Positions 43,691-53,042 are shown, counted from the first letter of the stretch. The stretch: DNA of 64,000 bases from CBDAQA01 sp965198865 (GCA_965198865.1 CBDAQA010000014.1:1-64000); one strand, 5' to 3'. The notes: generated from the sequence alone by a model not told the origin. Made by a program: numbers and translations.

Positions 43691-46600
43691 GTGCGAAACG
43701 GTGCCGAGCTGCAGATGAAGAGCGTCACCCGCGCCCGCCTCGCCGCCGCCGCCCGCCGGGCGACGCCGGCCGTGGAGCCGGTCGAACGGCGCGTCCTGAT
43801 GTCCGCCACGCCGGGCTCGCTGGACGCGGCGTTCGGCGACGGCGGCGAGGTGGTGGCGTCGAACGGCGCGACCCCCGCCTACGCGACGGCCGTGGCCACG
43901 CTGCCGGGCGGCGACGTGGTCGTCGCCCGCGGCACCGGCAGCGCCAGCACCGTCACCCGCCTCACGCCCAGCGGGTCTGCCGATCGCGAGTTTGGCAACA
44001 GCGGGACCGTCACGGTCGCCTTCGCCCCGTCGAAGGTGTTCGTGCTCGCCAACGGCAACATCCTTCTGGCCGGTACGGAACTGGAAGAGCTGACGCCGAC
44101 CGGCTCGATCAGTGCGGCGTACGGGACGAACGGCGTCGTCAGCAACCTGGGCACGGGCGCGGTGGGCGACGTGACCGTGGGCCCCGACGGGTCGGCCTAC
44201 GTGGTGGAGAACGGCTACTTCGTCGCCAAGTACACGCCGGCGGGGGCGATCGACACCACCTACGGCAGCGACGGTCAGGCCACGCTTCAGATCGGCCCGC
44301 ACACGTTGACGACGACCGCCGCGTTGGCGGTGGACGGCAACGGCACCGTCACCGCGGGGGTCGGCACCGACGTCCCGGTCGGGGGCCACTCGTACGGGTA
44401 CGCGGCCGTCCGCCTCTCGGCCGACGGCACCGCCAGCCGGTCCATTTCCCTGGGCGGCTTCACCAGCACCGCGACGCCGGTGACGACAACCGCCGTCGTC
44501 CTCGGGCCGGACGGCACGGCCTACGTCGGCGCGTACCAGGGGTCGACCGACGTGGTCGGCGTGGTGTCGCCGTCGTTCGCGTCCCAGGGCAGCGACAGCC
44601 TCGTCGCCGCCCCCGCCGCCCTGGCGGTCCAGTCCGACGGCAAGGTGATCGCGGTCGGGTCCAACGTGAACGCGCAGGACGGCAAGCCCGACCAGGTGGT
44701 CGAGCGGCTGACGCCCGGCGTCGGCGGCGCCGACCCGTCGTTCGGCACGGCCGGCGTGGTCGACCTCCGCCTCGGCACCACCCTGGACGCGGCCCAGTCG
44801 GTCGCACTCGACGCCGACGGCGACATCCTCTTCGCCGGCGACGCCGCGACCGGCCCGACCAACAGCTACACCTTGGCCGCCCTGGTCGGCGGTCCCGGCG
44901 CGGTCGCCGGCGTCCTGGCCAACGGCGTGCTGACCGTCACCGGCACCGCCGGGGCCGACAAGATCACCCTCCAGGAGACGCAGGCCCTGCAGTACACCGT
45001 GACCGTGAACGGCGCGTCGCAGGTGTTCGACGGCCCGATCTCGCACGTCATCATCAACGCCGGCGACGGCAACGACACGGTCGGCGTGTCGACGTTCATC
45101 CAGGGCGGCGAGCCGGACGTCTCGGTCAGCGGCGGGGCCGGCGACGACTACCTCTCCGCCTACGGCAACAACAACGTCACGCTCGACGGCGGCGACGGGA
45201 ACGACACGCTGGCCGGCTCCAGCACCGAGGAGCTCCCCGTCACCATGCTCGGCGGGGCCGGCAATGACACCTTCGAGATCCAGGACGACGTCGCGCCCGT
45301 CATCAGCGGCGGCGACGGGAACGACATCCTCGTCATCGGCGGTCTCGGCGCCACCGACCCGGTCTCGTTCGCCGGCGGGGCCGGCAACGACACGCTCGAG
45401 GTCGACGCCATCAGCCACAACGGCGGCGCGACCTCGTTCAACCTCGACGGCAAGGCCGACTCCACCATCGGCTTCGGCGGGCCCAGCACGTTCGGCGCGG
45501 ACATCGAGGACGTCACGATCGGCAACGCCAACTCGACCAACTACGGCGCGGTCTCCGTGACCGGCGACGCGCCGGACAACGTGATCACCGTCAACGCCTC
45601 CCTCTACGGGGCAACGGTCCACGGCGGCGACGGGAACGACACGCTCTCCGTCATCGGCGGCGAGAACAGTGCGATCTACGGCGACGGCGGGAACGACACG
45701 ATCGTCGGCGGGAACGGCGGGCCGGGCGTCAACACGATCTCCGGCGGGGCCGGCACCGACACGGTCGACTACTCGGCCCAGACGGGCGGCGTGAACGTCT
45801 ACCTCGGCGGGGGCCAGCTCAGCGGCACCGCCGGCAACATCGCCAACGGGTACGGCGACAAGCTCGACGGCACCGTCGAGGTGGTCGACGGCGGCAGCGG
45901 GAACGACCTGCTCGTCGCCGCCCCCGGTGGCGGGGACGCGCTGTACGGCAACGGCGGCAACGACACGCTGACCGCCCAGGGCGGGCCCGACTCGCTCTAC
46001 GGCGGCGACGGCAACGACGCGTTCAACGCCCGCGACGGCGGCACGACCACCATCGACGGCGGGGCCGGCACCGACACCGCCACCGTCGACGCGACCGGCG
46101 ACACGACGCTCAACGTCGAGACCGTCATCCCGCCGACCACCACGCCGACGTCCACGCGGTTGACCGGCACGACCAGCGGCACCGCCGGGTCGTTCCAGAA
46201 CAACGGCAACACCGTCGCCAAGGCGACCGACGGGAACCTGTCCACCTACTTCGACGGGCCGACCGCCAACGGCGACATCGTCGTCATCGACCTGGGCTCG
46301 GCGAAGAGCGTCAGCCAGATCAAGTACGCCCCGCGCTCGACCTACGCCAGCCGCATGGTCGGCGGCGTGTTCCAGGCGTCGAACTCGGCCACGTTCGCGT
46401 CTGGCGTCGTCAACGTCTACACGGTTTCGGCGACGCCGGCTGTCGGCGCGCTGACGACCGTCACGCCGAGCACGACGACGGCCTACCGCTACTGGCGCTA
46501 CGTCGCGCCGAACGGCTCGTACGGCAACATCGCCGAGTTCGAGCTGTTCGGCTCCACGGCGAGCACGCCAACGCAGCTGGCCGGCACGACGAGCGGCACG

Positions 46601-47395
46601 GCCGGGTCGTACCAGAGCGACGGCGACACGGTCGCCCTGGCGACCGATGGGAACCCGTCGACCTACTTCGACGGACCCACGGCCAACGGCGACGTCGTCG
46701 TGATCGACCTCGGCTCGGCCAAGGCGGTCGCGCAGATCAAGTACGCTCCGCGCAGCACGTACGCCAGCCGCATGGTCGGCGGCGTGTTCCAGGCGTCGAA
46801 CTCGGCCACGTTCGCGGCCGGCGTGGTCAACGTCTACACGATCACCGCCACGCCGGCGGTCGGCGTGCTGACGGCCGTCACGCCGTCGACCACGACCGCC
46901 TACCGCTACTGGCGCTACGTCGCCCCCAACGGCAGCTACGGCAACATCGCCGAGTTCCAGCTGTTCGGCGCAACGACGTCCACGCCCACGCTCACGCTGC
47001 GCACCGGTACGACGACCGGCACCGCCGGGTCGTTCCAGTCCGACGGCAACACGGTCGCCGAGGCGACCGACGGCAGCCTGACCACCTACTTCGACGGCCC
47101 CGCCGCCAGCGGCGACGTCGTCGAGCTGGACCTGGGGTCGGCGATGTCCGTCAGCCAGATCAGGTACGCCCCGCGCGGCACCTACGCCAGCCGCATGGTC
47201 GGCGGCGTCTTCCAGGCGTCAAACACGGCCGACTTCTCTTCGGGCGTCGTGAAACTGTACACGGTCACGTCCACGCCGCCCGCCGGGTCGTTGACCACCG
47301 TCACGCTGAGCAGCCCGGTCACGTACCGGTACTACCGGTACGTCGCCCCGGCCAACAGCTACGGCAACATCGCGGAGTTTCAGCTGTTCGGGTGA
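43691..47395 (+). CDS. Giant exported protein: delta-60, RTX and discoidin-like domains (array gene 4)
   Basis: This protein of 1234 residues starts at GTG 43691, using the same leader as gene 3. The frame is open to 43655, but that part lacks the ribosome-binding site. The signature VEPVERRVLMSA is at residues 28-39. Delta-60-type repeats follow (SLDAAFGDGGEVVASN, DREFGNSGTVT, IDTTYGSDGQATLQ, ADPSFGTAGVVD, to about residue 410), then RTX repeats (GGDGNDTLAGSS and relatives, about 415-815). Three discoidin-like domains close it (nt 46152-46550, 46563-46970, 46983-47393). Compared with gene 3 it has fewer RTX units. Its second and third domains have different linkers (GATTSTPTLTLRTG). It ends at the domain boundary, followed by a nested hairpin. 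Confidence 0.82.
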   Translation: MRNGAELQMKSVTRARLAAAARRATPAVEPVERRVLMSATPGSLDAAFGDGGEVVASNGATPAYATAVATLPGGDVVVARGTGSASTVTRLTPSGSADREFGNSGTVTVAFAPSKVFVLANGNILLAGTELEELTPTGSISAAYGTNGVVSNLGTGAVGDVTVGPDGSAYVVENGYFVAKYTPAGAIDTTYGSDGQATLQIGPHTLTTTAALAVDGNGTVTAGVGTDVPVGGHSYGYAAVRLSADGTASRSISLGGFTSTATPVTTTAVVLGPDGTAYVGAYQGSTDVVGVVSPSFASQGSDSLVAAPAALAVQSDGKVIAVGSNVNAQDGKPDQVVERLTPGVGGADPSFGTAGVVDLRLGTTLDAAQSVALDADGDILFAGDAATGPTNSYTLAALVGGPGAVAGVLANGVLTVTGTAGADKITLQETQALQYTVTVNGASQVFDGPISHVIINAGDGNDTVGVSTFIQGGEPDVSVSGGAGDDYLSAYGNNNVTLDGGDGNDTLAGSSTEELPVTMLGGAGNDTFEIQDDVAPVISGGDGNDILVIGGLGATDPVSFAGGAGNDTLEVDAISHNGGATSFNLDGKADSTIGFGGPSTFGADIEDVTIGNANSTNYGAVSVTGDAPDNVITVNASLYGATVHGGDGNDTLSVIGGENSAIYGDGGNDTIVGGNGGPGVNTISGGAGTDTVDYSAQTGGVNVYLGGGQLSGTAGNIANGYGDKLDGTVEVVDGGSGNDLLVAAPGGGDALYGNGGNDTLTAQGGPDSLYGGDGNDAFNARDGGTTTIDGGAGTDTATVDATGDTTLNVETVIPPTTTPTSTRLTGTTSGTAGSFQNNGNTVAKATDGNLSTYFDGPTANGDIVVIDLGSAKSVSQIKYAPRSTYASRMVGGVFQASNSATFASGVVNVYTVSATPAVGALTTVTPSTTTAYRYWRYVAPNGSYGNIAEFELFGSTASTPTQLAGTTSGTAGSYQSDGDTVALATDGNPSTYFDGPTANGDVVVIDLGSAKAVAQIKYAPRSTYASRMVGGVFQASNSATFAAGVVNVYTITATPAVGVLTAVTPSTTTAYRYWRYVAPNGSYGNIAEFQLFGATTSTPTLTLRTGTTTGTAGSFQSDGNTVAEATDGSLTTYFDGPAASGDVVELDLGSAMSVSQIRYAPRGTYASRMVGGVFQASNTADFSSGVVKLYTVTSTPPAGSLTTVTLSSPVTYRYYRYVAPANSYGNIAEFQLFG
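46065..46968 (+). repeat. Segmental duplication copy 2 (partner 42481-43384)
   Basis: This partner of the segment in gene 3 covers the end of the RTX block and the first two discoidin-like domains of gene 4. The first domain is nearly identical at nucleotide level. The near-identity points to recent duplication or gene conversion within the array. Confidence 0.85.
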
Positions 47396-47397
47396 TC

Positions 47398-47448
47398 TGC
47401 CGCACGCGGGGCGTCTGCCTACCCAGACGCTTTCAGCCGCTTGCGGCA
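47398..47448 (+). terminator. Nested hairpin after array gene 4
   Basis: The inner stem GCGTCTG/CAGACGC (47411-47417 with 47424-47430) is followed by TTT. The outer arms TGCCGCA (47398-47404) and TGCGGCA (47442-47448) enclose it. It begins directly after the gene 4 stop, so it is the likely terminator of the array. Confidence 0.5.
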
Positions 47449-47639
47449 CGGCATTGACCCCTCGCGGTGAGCCAGGGTGGCGGGGCGCGGCATCCATTGC
47501 CAATGGCAGCGGCGGGTGCTCCACCAGGGGCACCGCCGTCGTCGCGGGGGACGCTTATGGGAACATGGCGTTGCGTTCAGTCCGACGGCTCGCACCCGCG
47601 ATTTGCAGACGTGGCCCAACGCGAGGACACATCGACGGG

Positions 47640-47760
47640 TTCGAATGATACATCGCAGGTCCGTGTAACATAGGCTTAAACGATTACGATAAAATGCGTT
47701 ACCGTCGATTTTTATGGTCATGAATGGCGTAACATTTCGTCACAATGTGTAACATCGCTC
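47640..47760. other. AT-rich stretch with three GTAACAT motifs
   Basis: Between two convergent 3' ends lies a stretch much richer in A+T than its surroundings. GTAACAT occurs at 47665-47671, 47729-47735 and 47749-47755, the last two exactly 20 bp apart. I see no gene. The 382-bp gap as a whole (47396-47777) has only the hairpin above and this stretch. Confidence 0.5.
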
Positions 47761-47777
47761 GAGAGTCTGGCCGTGGT

Positions 47778-50700
47778 TCACCGCTCGTTGCCGCGGCCGC
47801 TGAAGACCTCGTCGACGGTGGTGGTGAACGTGTGGAGCGAGGCGGCCGACACCTGCGGGTCCTGGACGGTGCCCCGGACCTGGATCTGTAGCAACTCGTT
47901 CTTCGCGCCCTGCCAGAGGTCGTGGAGCACGGGGACGCCGACCATGCGGGGGTTGTCGGTGGTGAAGTTCATGCGGACGCGCTTGGTGCCGAAGTCGAGC
48001 CAGCCGGTGCCGCCCATGACGAGGTTGTCGCCGCGCATCTGGAGTTGCTCGAACGTGACGCGTCGGCCGTCGACGGCGTAGCGGGCGGTGGCCTGGTTGA
48101 ACGGGGCGGTGGTGGGCAGCGAGAGGTCGGTCACCTCGAGCAGGCCGAGGACCAGGGGGATCTGGTACATGTCGCGGCCGGCGACGAGCACGTCGCCGCG
48201 TCCGCGGCGGGTGGCGGGGTCGGACCAGTCGCCCTGCATGTCGAGGCTGGCCGACAACCGGCCGCGGATCGGCTTGCCGCCGGGGAGGGCGGGGCCGGCG
48301 ATGGTCGCCATGTCGGCATCGGTGACGGCGAAGGCGACGGCGTACCCGCCATCGCTGGGCCTGGAGGCGGCGGCGGCGCCGGCGGCGTTGGCGAACCGCA
48401 GCTCGACCCGGCCGGCCAGGCGACCGCCGGCGATCTCGGCCTGCACGTCGGTCAGGCGCAGCCCGTCGACGCCGGGGGGCTGTTCGAGGTGGGCGCGCAG
48501 GTGCTGCAGCGGGCGGTCGGCCAGGGCGAGCGTGTCCAGGTCCATGTCGCCCTTGAAGGCGGCGACGTGCCCGCCGCGGACGGCGGCGGCGAACCTCACG
48601 CCGCCGTCGACGTGGGACAGGGGGACGCCGACGTCGAGCGACGCGCCGGCGGCGCGGGCGGAGCCGGTCACGTCGACGTCAGCCGGGCCGGTGGGGTCGG
48701 CGTTGCCGCGGTAGTTGAGGGTCGTCAGGTCGAGGTCGAGGTTGCCGCGGAACTTGGTCTGGGCGACGACCGCGCGGACGGCGGGCGGCAGGGCGCGGCG
48801 AAGCTCGCCGTCGACCGGCATGCCGTGCGTGGTTAGCGACAGGTCCCACCAGTCCGGGTGGTCGATCAGCCCCCGACCGGTGACGGCGACCGAGGCCTTG
48901 CCGTGCGTGCCGTGGACGTCGGTCAGCGTGACGGCCCGGCGGTCGACGGTGACCGCGCCGGCGACGTGGTCGAGCCGGTACGGCAGCGACGCGGGCAGGA
49001 CCGACACGTCGCGCGGGTGGAGGGTGAGGCTGTAGTCGGCGGGGGCGACGCCGGTGTCGGCGTAGGAGAGGTCGGCGTCGATCGCGCCGCGGGGGGCGAC
49101 GGCGTCCCAGGCGGACCGGGCGGGCGACGGCAGCAGATCGTGCAGCGGCCCATCGAGCGCCAGGTTGTGCGCGGCGGCGGCCAGGTGGATGACGGCGGCG
49201 CTGTTGGGCGGATATTCAACCGTGCCCGAGGCGGACAGGCCGGCGGCGCCGCGGCGGGCGGCGACGCTGACGACGTCGAGGCGGTCGGGGTGGACGCCGA
49301 GGCGGGCGGTGACGTCGGTCAGCGTGACGCCGCCGCCGAGCGGGCGGGCGGTGCCGTGGTGCAGGGTCACGCCGAGGTCGTAAGCGACGGGCAGGGACGG
49401 CGCGGTGGTGGGCGCGGGGGCGTCAGGGGCAACGTGGTTGGGATCGGCGGCGATGTGGCCGTTGACGTCGATCTGGCCGGTCGCGCCGGCGCGGCGGATG
49501 AAGGCCTGCGCGGGGGGCGGAAGCACGGCGACCAGCGTGTCGTCCAGCGGCACGTTGCGGGCGACGAGCGTGAGGTCGGGGCGGACGTCGCCGGTGGCCC
49601 TGCCGGTGGGCCAGGTGACGCGACCGACGACGTTGAGGGTGGCGTCGCCCCGCCGCAGGCCGACGTCCTGCAGGTCGACGTAGCCGTCGCGCACGTGGAG
49701 CTGGCCGGTCAGGTGTTCGAGCGGGTACGGGAAGGCGGCGAGGCGGCCGGCGCCGTCGAGGAGGTGCAGGTCGGCGGTGACGACGGCGGTGGTGCCGATG
49801 CCGACGGGCATGTCGATGTGACAGTTGAAGTCACCGCGGAACGACGGGACGTTCTCGCCGGCCGGTCCCTGGAAGATGCCGAGGCCTCGGCGCACGGGGG
49901 GCGGGAAGGCGGCGAGCAGGGCCGGTTCAGTGGCGATGTCCTGGCCGCTGGTGCGGATGCCGCAGCCGATGCGGGGGTCGAGGGGGCCGACCCAGCCGTC
50001 GAGTCGCAGGACGCGGTCGGCGTTGGGGCCGCCCTCGACGCCGAGGCCGCGGACGTCGGTCAGGTCGATGCGGTCGAACCCGCGCGTGGGGTCGGGGCCG
50101 AGCGTGACGGTGCCGGTGGCGTGGCGGAGCGGGTAGGGGAACCAGACGCACTGGAACGCGCCATCGGTGATGGTGAGCCGACCGGTGACGTGCGGGGCAG
50201 CACCGGCCTTGGGGCGGCTGATCTCGACCCACATCCGGCCGGTGCCCGAGGGCTGCAGCTGGCCGTACACGTCGCGGACGGCCTTGGGCAGCGAGGCCAG
50301 GTAGGGCAGGTTCGGCGCGAGGACCAGCGGGCGGTCGGGGGGCGTCTCGATGCGGATGAAGACCGGGTCGTCGGACGTGTACCCGCCGAGGCTGCCGGTG
50401 ACGGAGATGGTGTTGCCGAGCATCGTGCCGCGGACGTCCTTGAAGCGGACGCCGTCGGTGTCGAACTGGTACTCGCCGGTCACGTCGTCCACGGCGATCG
50501 GGGGGCGCGGGTCGGCGACGGGACGGGTGGTCGGGTCGCGCGGGTCGAGCTCGTCGGGACGGAGGGCCAGCTGGACGTGCTGGAGGCGGATCCGCAGCAT
50601 GAACGCCGCGCGGCGGGCGGTGCGACCGCGGTGGCCGACGATCGCGGGGGTGTAGCGGAACTCGGGGATGTCGACGGCCCCCTGCAGGTGGTGCTCCTGC

Positions 50701-51518
50701 CAGAACGTCCGCACCTCGCGGGGGAGCATCGCCTCGATGTCGCGCCCGAAGCGGAAGTGGGCCAGCGTCGCGTCGACCTGACCGGTCGCGGCCCCCTTGA
50801 GCTGCACCTGGCCGGTGACGACGGGGCCGACGCCCTCGATCGCGCCGCGGCTCTGCATCTCGAACAGGTAGCGGGCGCCGTCCTTCGAGGGGAACAGCCG
50901 GCCCTCGACGGCCATCGAACCGTGGGGCAGCAGCTGGCCGCCGCTCAGTTCCTTGTACTCGATTTGGGCGTTTCGCAGGACCAGCTGCGGCAGCGGTACC
51001 TCAGGGGCCGGGGCGCCGGGCGTGGGGCGGGTGGCGGTGTTCGGGCGGCGCGTCGGGCGGAGCCGTTGGTAGTTCCACCGGCCGGTGTCGGTCGACTCGA
51101 CCAGGGTGACGCGGGGGGCGGTGGCGACGATGCGGGTCGCCTCGAGCCGGCCGCGGAGCAGCGAGGTGGGGTCGTAGCCGATGTCGATCGCCTCGGCCTC
51201 GAACACCTGCGCGTCGGGGGCACCCTTGCCGTCGACCCAGACGGTGACCTTCTTCAGGCGGAGGCCCTGCAGGAGGGACAGCGAGGCCGTCTCGACCGAC
51301 ACCCGGCCGCCGACGAGGTCGGACAGGTAGGTCTGCGCCATCCCCTTCAGGCGGACGGGGTCGGTGACGGCCCAGTAGCTGGCGATGACGGACGACAGGA
51401 AAATCAGGGCCACGGCCATGCACCAGCGCCGACCGGTGCTTCGGCGGGGGCGGAACGGGTGGCCGGGTTTCCAGAGCCGGTCAAACGGGCGATGAGGGGT
51501 GGTGACCGGAAACCGCAT
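47778..51518 (-). CDS. AsmA-like membrane-anchored protein
   Basis: This 1246-residue protein has one N-terminal membrane anchor (about 34-51, MAVALIFLSSVIASYWAV) and a very long beta-rich periplasmic region. It shows AsmA/DUF3971 features: the start RVSVETASLSLLQGLRLKKVTVWVDG, repeated short strands such as GVDGLRLTDVQAEIAGGRLAG, and a C-terminal conserved block GDNLVMGGTGWLDFGTKRVRMN...VRGTVQDPQVSAASL. AsmA and TamB proteins span the envelope and handle lipids or outer-membrane assembly. In planctomycetes their role is not settled. The 5' end overlaps the upstream glycosyltransferase stop by 38 bp; an ATG at 51419 is an alternative start. The GT-C gene and this gene likely form one operon. 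Confidence 0.78.
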   Translation of the reverse strand: MRFPVTTPHRPFDRLWKPGHPFRPRRSTGRRWCMAVALIFLSSVIASYWAVTDPVRLKGMAQTYLSDLVGGRVSVETASLSLLQGLRLKKVTVWVDGKGAPDAQVFEAEAIDIGYDPTSLLRGRLEATRIVATAPRVTLVESTDTGRWNYQRLRPTRRPNTATRPTPGAPAPEVPLPQLVLRNAQIEYKELSGGQLLPHGSMAVEGRLFPSKDGARYLFEMQSRGAIEGVGPVVTGQVQLKGAATGQVDATLAHFRFGRDIEAMLPREVRTFWQEHHLQGAVDIPEFRYTPAIVGHRGRTARRAAFMLRIRLQHVQLALRPDELDPRDPTTRPVADPRPPIAVDDVTGEYQFDTDGVRFKDVRGTMLGNTISVTGSLGGYTSDDPVFIRIETPPDRPLVLAPNLPYLASLPKAVRDVYGQLQPSGTGRMWVEISRPKAGAAPHVTGRLTITDGAFQCVWFPYPLRHATGTVTLGPDPTRGFDRIDLTDVRGLGVEGGPNADRVLRLDGWVGPLDPRIGCGIRTSGQDIATEPALLAAFPPPVRRGLGIFQGPAGENVPSFRGDFNCHIDMPVGIGTTAVVTADLHLLDGAGRLAAFPYPLEHLTGQLHVRDGYVDLQDVGLRRGDATLNVVGRVTWPTGRATGDVRPDLTLVARNVPLDDTLVAVLPPPAQAFIRRAGATGQIDVNGHIAADPNHVAPDAPAPTTAPSLPVAYDLGVTLHHGTARPLGGGVTLTDVTARLGVHPDRLDVVSVAARRGAAGLSASGTVEYPPNSAAVIHLAAAAHNLALDGPLHDLLPSPARSAWDAVAPRGAIDADLSYADTGVAPADYSLTLHPRDVSVLPASLPYRLDHVAGAVTVDRRAVTLTDVHGTHGKASVAVTGRGLIDHPDWWDLSLTTHGMPVDGELRRALPPAVRAVVAQTKFRGNLDLDLTTLNYRGNADPTGPADVDVTGSARAAGASLDVGVPLSHVDGGVRFAAAVRGGHVAAFKGDMDLDTLALADRPLQHLRAHLEQPPGVDGLRLTDVQAEIAGGRLAGRVELRFANAAGAAAASRPSDGGYAVAFAVTDADMATIAGPALPGGKPIRGRLSASLDMQGDWSDPATRRGRGDVLVAGRDMYQIPLVLGLLEVTDLSLPTTAPFNQATARYAVDGRRVTFEQLQMRGDNLVMGGTGWLDFGTKRVRMNFTTDNPRMVGVPVLHDLWQGAKNELLQIQVRGTVQDPQVSAASLHTFTTTVDEVFSGRGNER

Positions 51519-52719
51519 GAGGTTGATCGTCAGACAACTTCGGTCGCCGGCGGATCCGCTGCCACAGGTCGACGGCGCCGATGCCGGCCAACACGGCCAG
51601 CGCGGGCTCGGCCGGCACCCGGTAACGAATCGACCCGACCGTGAGCACCTGCACGGCCGTCAGCACGACGGCCGGCACGAGCAGCAGACTCTTGGACTGA
51701 CACCGCACCCGTCGCGAGGCAAGTCCGAGTAGGCAGAGCAGGTCGAACGGCACCGCGTAACCACCGCCAACCCAGCGGTAGAGCGGCCGGCCGAAATCCT
51801 GGCTCAGCGGGACCGGGCTCCAGCCTCGGGCGATCTTCCGCAAGGAGAGCCGCCACAACTGCTTCGGATGTTCGGACACCCACTGCCACGCCTGGCGCGA
51901 CAGGTACCGCGACCGCTCCACCTCATTCATCGACCGCAGGACCGGTAAGCCCGCGACAAATCGCTGGTCGCTGGCACCATTCGCGCCTTCGTGAAAGCCG
52001 TCGTAGAACGTGATGCCGTCGTTGGTGGTCGTCCACACCGCCGCGTTGAGGCGGTGGAGATTTCGGCCCATCCACGGCAGCAGGGAGATCAGGAGCGCAC
52101 CGGCGACGACCAACGGCGTCCGCCAGTAGTACGGCCGATGGCCGCAAGAGTTCGTTGCGATTGTCGCGATGGCGGGTCCAAGCACCAATGCAGTGGGCCG
52201 CAAATAGAGCGCGACGACGAGCAGTGCGATCATCGCCGGCAGCGCCCGGCGGGTTGCCGCGACGGTCGCCCAGACGATTGCGGCAGTGAAGACCGTCTCG
52301 GTGAGCAACAGACCGGAAAAATAGATCAGAAACGGGTTTGCGGCAATAATGGCGGCAGCGGTGAGACCGCCGGGCGCGCTGCCAGACAACTGCTTGGCAA
52401 GCAGGTACGTCGCCCACACGGTTGAGGTGTCGACCACCGCTTGGACGAGCCGGACGATGCCGACCGAACCCCCGCACACCGCCTCGAAAATCGCGTACCC
52501 CGGCAGGCGATAGGCCAGCACGTCCTGACCGAACCGAGGATCGAACAGGTGGAACGACCCGTCGCGCAGGAAGTTCCGTGCGAGGTCGAGGTACTCGCGC
52601 TGGTCGGGCAGGCGGTTGATGGCGGCGTCGGTTCGTGGTTGGACGAGCGCCCATGCGAGCCGAACCGCCAGCGCGATGGCCAGGATCGCGGTCAGCCATC
52701 GCCGTTCGGTGGGCGTCAT
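51481..52719 (-). CDS. GT-C-type (PMT/ArnT-like) glycosyltransferase
   Basis: This integral membrane protein of 412 residues has at least nine hydrophobic segments and the GT-C signature: an N-terminal helix, then DQREYLDLARNFLRDGSF and FGQDVLAYRLPGYAIF, the PMT/ArnT-like D..xYxxlA and YRxPgY pattern. Such enzymes transfer a sugar from a lipid-linked donor, using an acidic residue in the first periplasmic loop (here in the DQREY segment). The acceptor is unknown. The start at ATG 52719 is chosen because it opens the first helix. It overlaps the AsmA-like gene downstream by 38 bp, which suggests joint expression. It is divergent from the next small gene with a 66-bp gap. Confidence 0.75.
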   Translation of the reverse strand: MTPTERRWLTAILAIALAVRLAWALVQPRTDAAINRLPDQREYLDLARNFLRDGSFHLFDPRFGQDVLAYRLPGYAIFEAVCGGSVGIVRLVQAVVDTSTVWATYLLAKQLSGSAPGGLTAAAIIAANPFLIYFSGLLLTETVFTAAIVWATVAATRRALPAMIALLVVALYLRPTALVLGPAIATIATNSCGHRPYYWRTPLVVAGALLISLLPWMGRNLHRLNAAVWTTTNDGITFYDGFHEGANGASDQRFVAGLPVLRSMNEVERSRYLSRQAWQWVSEHPKQLWRLSLRKIARGWSPVPLSQDFGRPLYRWVGGGYAVPFDLLCLLGLASRRVRCQSKSLLLVPAVVLTAVQVLTVGSIRYRVPAEPALAVLAGIGAVDLWQRIRRRPKLSDDQPHAVSGHHPSSPV

Positions 52720-52773
52720 GTCGGCCAGACTATCAGCCAAACGCACCCGGCGTGAATCGCCGGCCGATCGGGC

Positions 52774-52785
52774 TAGAATGGCGGC
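52774..52785 (+). promoter_or_regulatory. Candidate -10 box for a leaderless start
   Basis: TAGAAT (52774-52779) ends 6 nt before ATG 52786. A transcript starting 6-7 nt after it would have no leader. Similar spacing is seen at 54197-54210 and 63289-63302. No clear -35 box. Confidence 0.4.
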
Positions 52786-53022
52786 ATGAGTGCCGGCCAA
52801 GGGAAAGCGCGTCCGTGGTGGTGGTCGCCGGGTCCGGTCGTGTTCGGGCTGGTGATCGTGGCGGCGTCGGTCGCCGTGCTGTTCGAGGACCGGATCGTGC
52901 CGCCGAAGCCGGTGGACGTGCGGGACAAGGTGACGCTGTCCGGCGGGGCGACGTTCTGCGACCCCGTGCCGCTGCCGCCGGGCCAGCGGGTCGAGGGCAC
53001 CGCCGTCCCGCCGGGCCATTAG
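52786..53022 (+). CDS. Small single-span membrane protein, hypothetical
   Basis: This 78-residue protein has one membrane segment (about 16-33, PVVFGLVIVAASVAVLF) and a short C-terminal tail with a proline-rich end. A -10-like box lies 6 nt upstream. No family recognised. The next gene starts 21 bp after the stop, so the two are probably co-expressed. Confidence 0.5.
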   Translation: MSAGQGKARPWWWSPGPVVFGLVIVAASVAVLFEDRIVPPKPVDVRDKVTLSGGATFCDPVPLPPGQRVEGTAVPPGH

Positions 53023-53042
53023 TGCCGCCTGGAGCAACCGAC

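Noticed and set aside
47454..47673. Several overlapping 60-70-codon frames after array gene 4
   Set aside because: No hydrophobic pattern, motif or ribosome-binding site. They overlap each other in three frames.
48858..51644. A 928-codon plus-strand frame opposite the AsmA-like gene
   Set aside because: Very glycine-, valine- and aspartate-rich with no recognisable motif. The minus-strand frame has an anchor segment and conserved C-terminal block.
52422..52755. Plus-strand frame opposite the start of the GT-C gene
   Set aside because: The minus strand encodes clear membrane segments and the D..Y..YRxPgY signature there.
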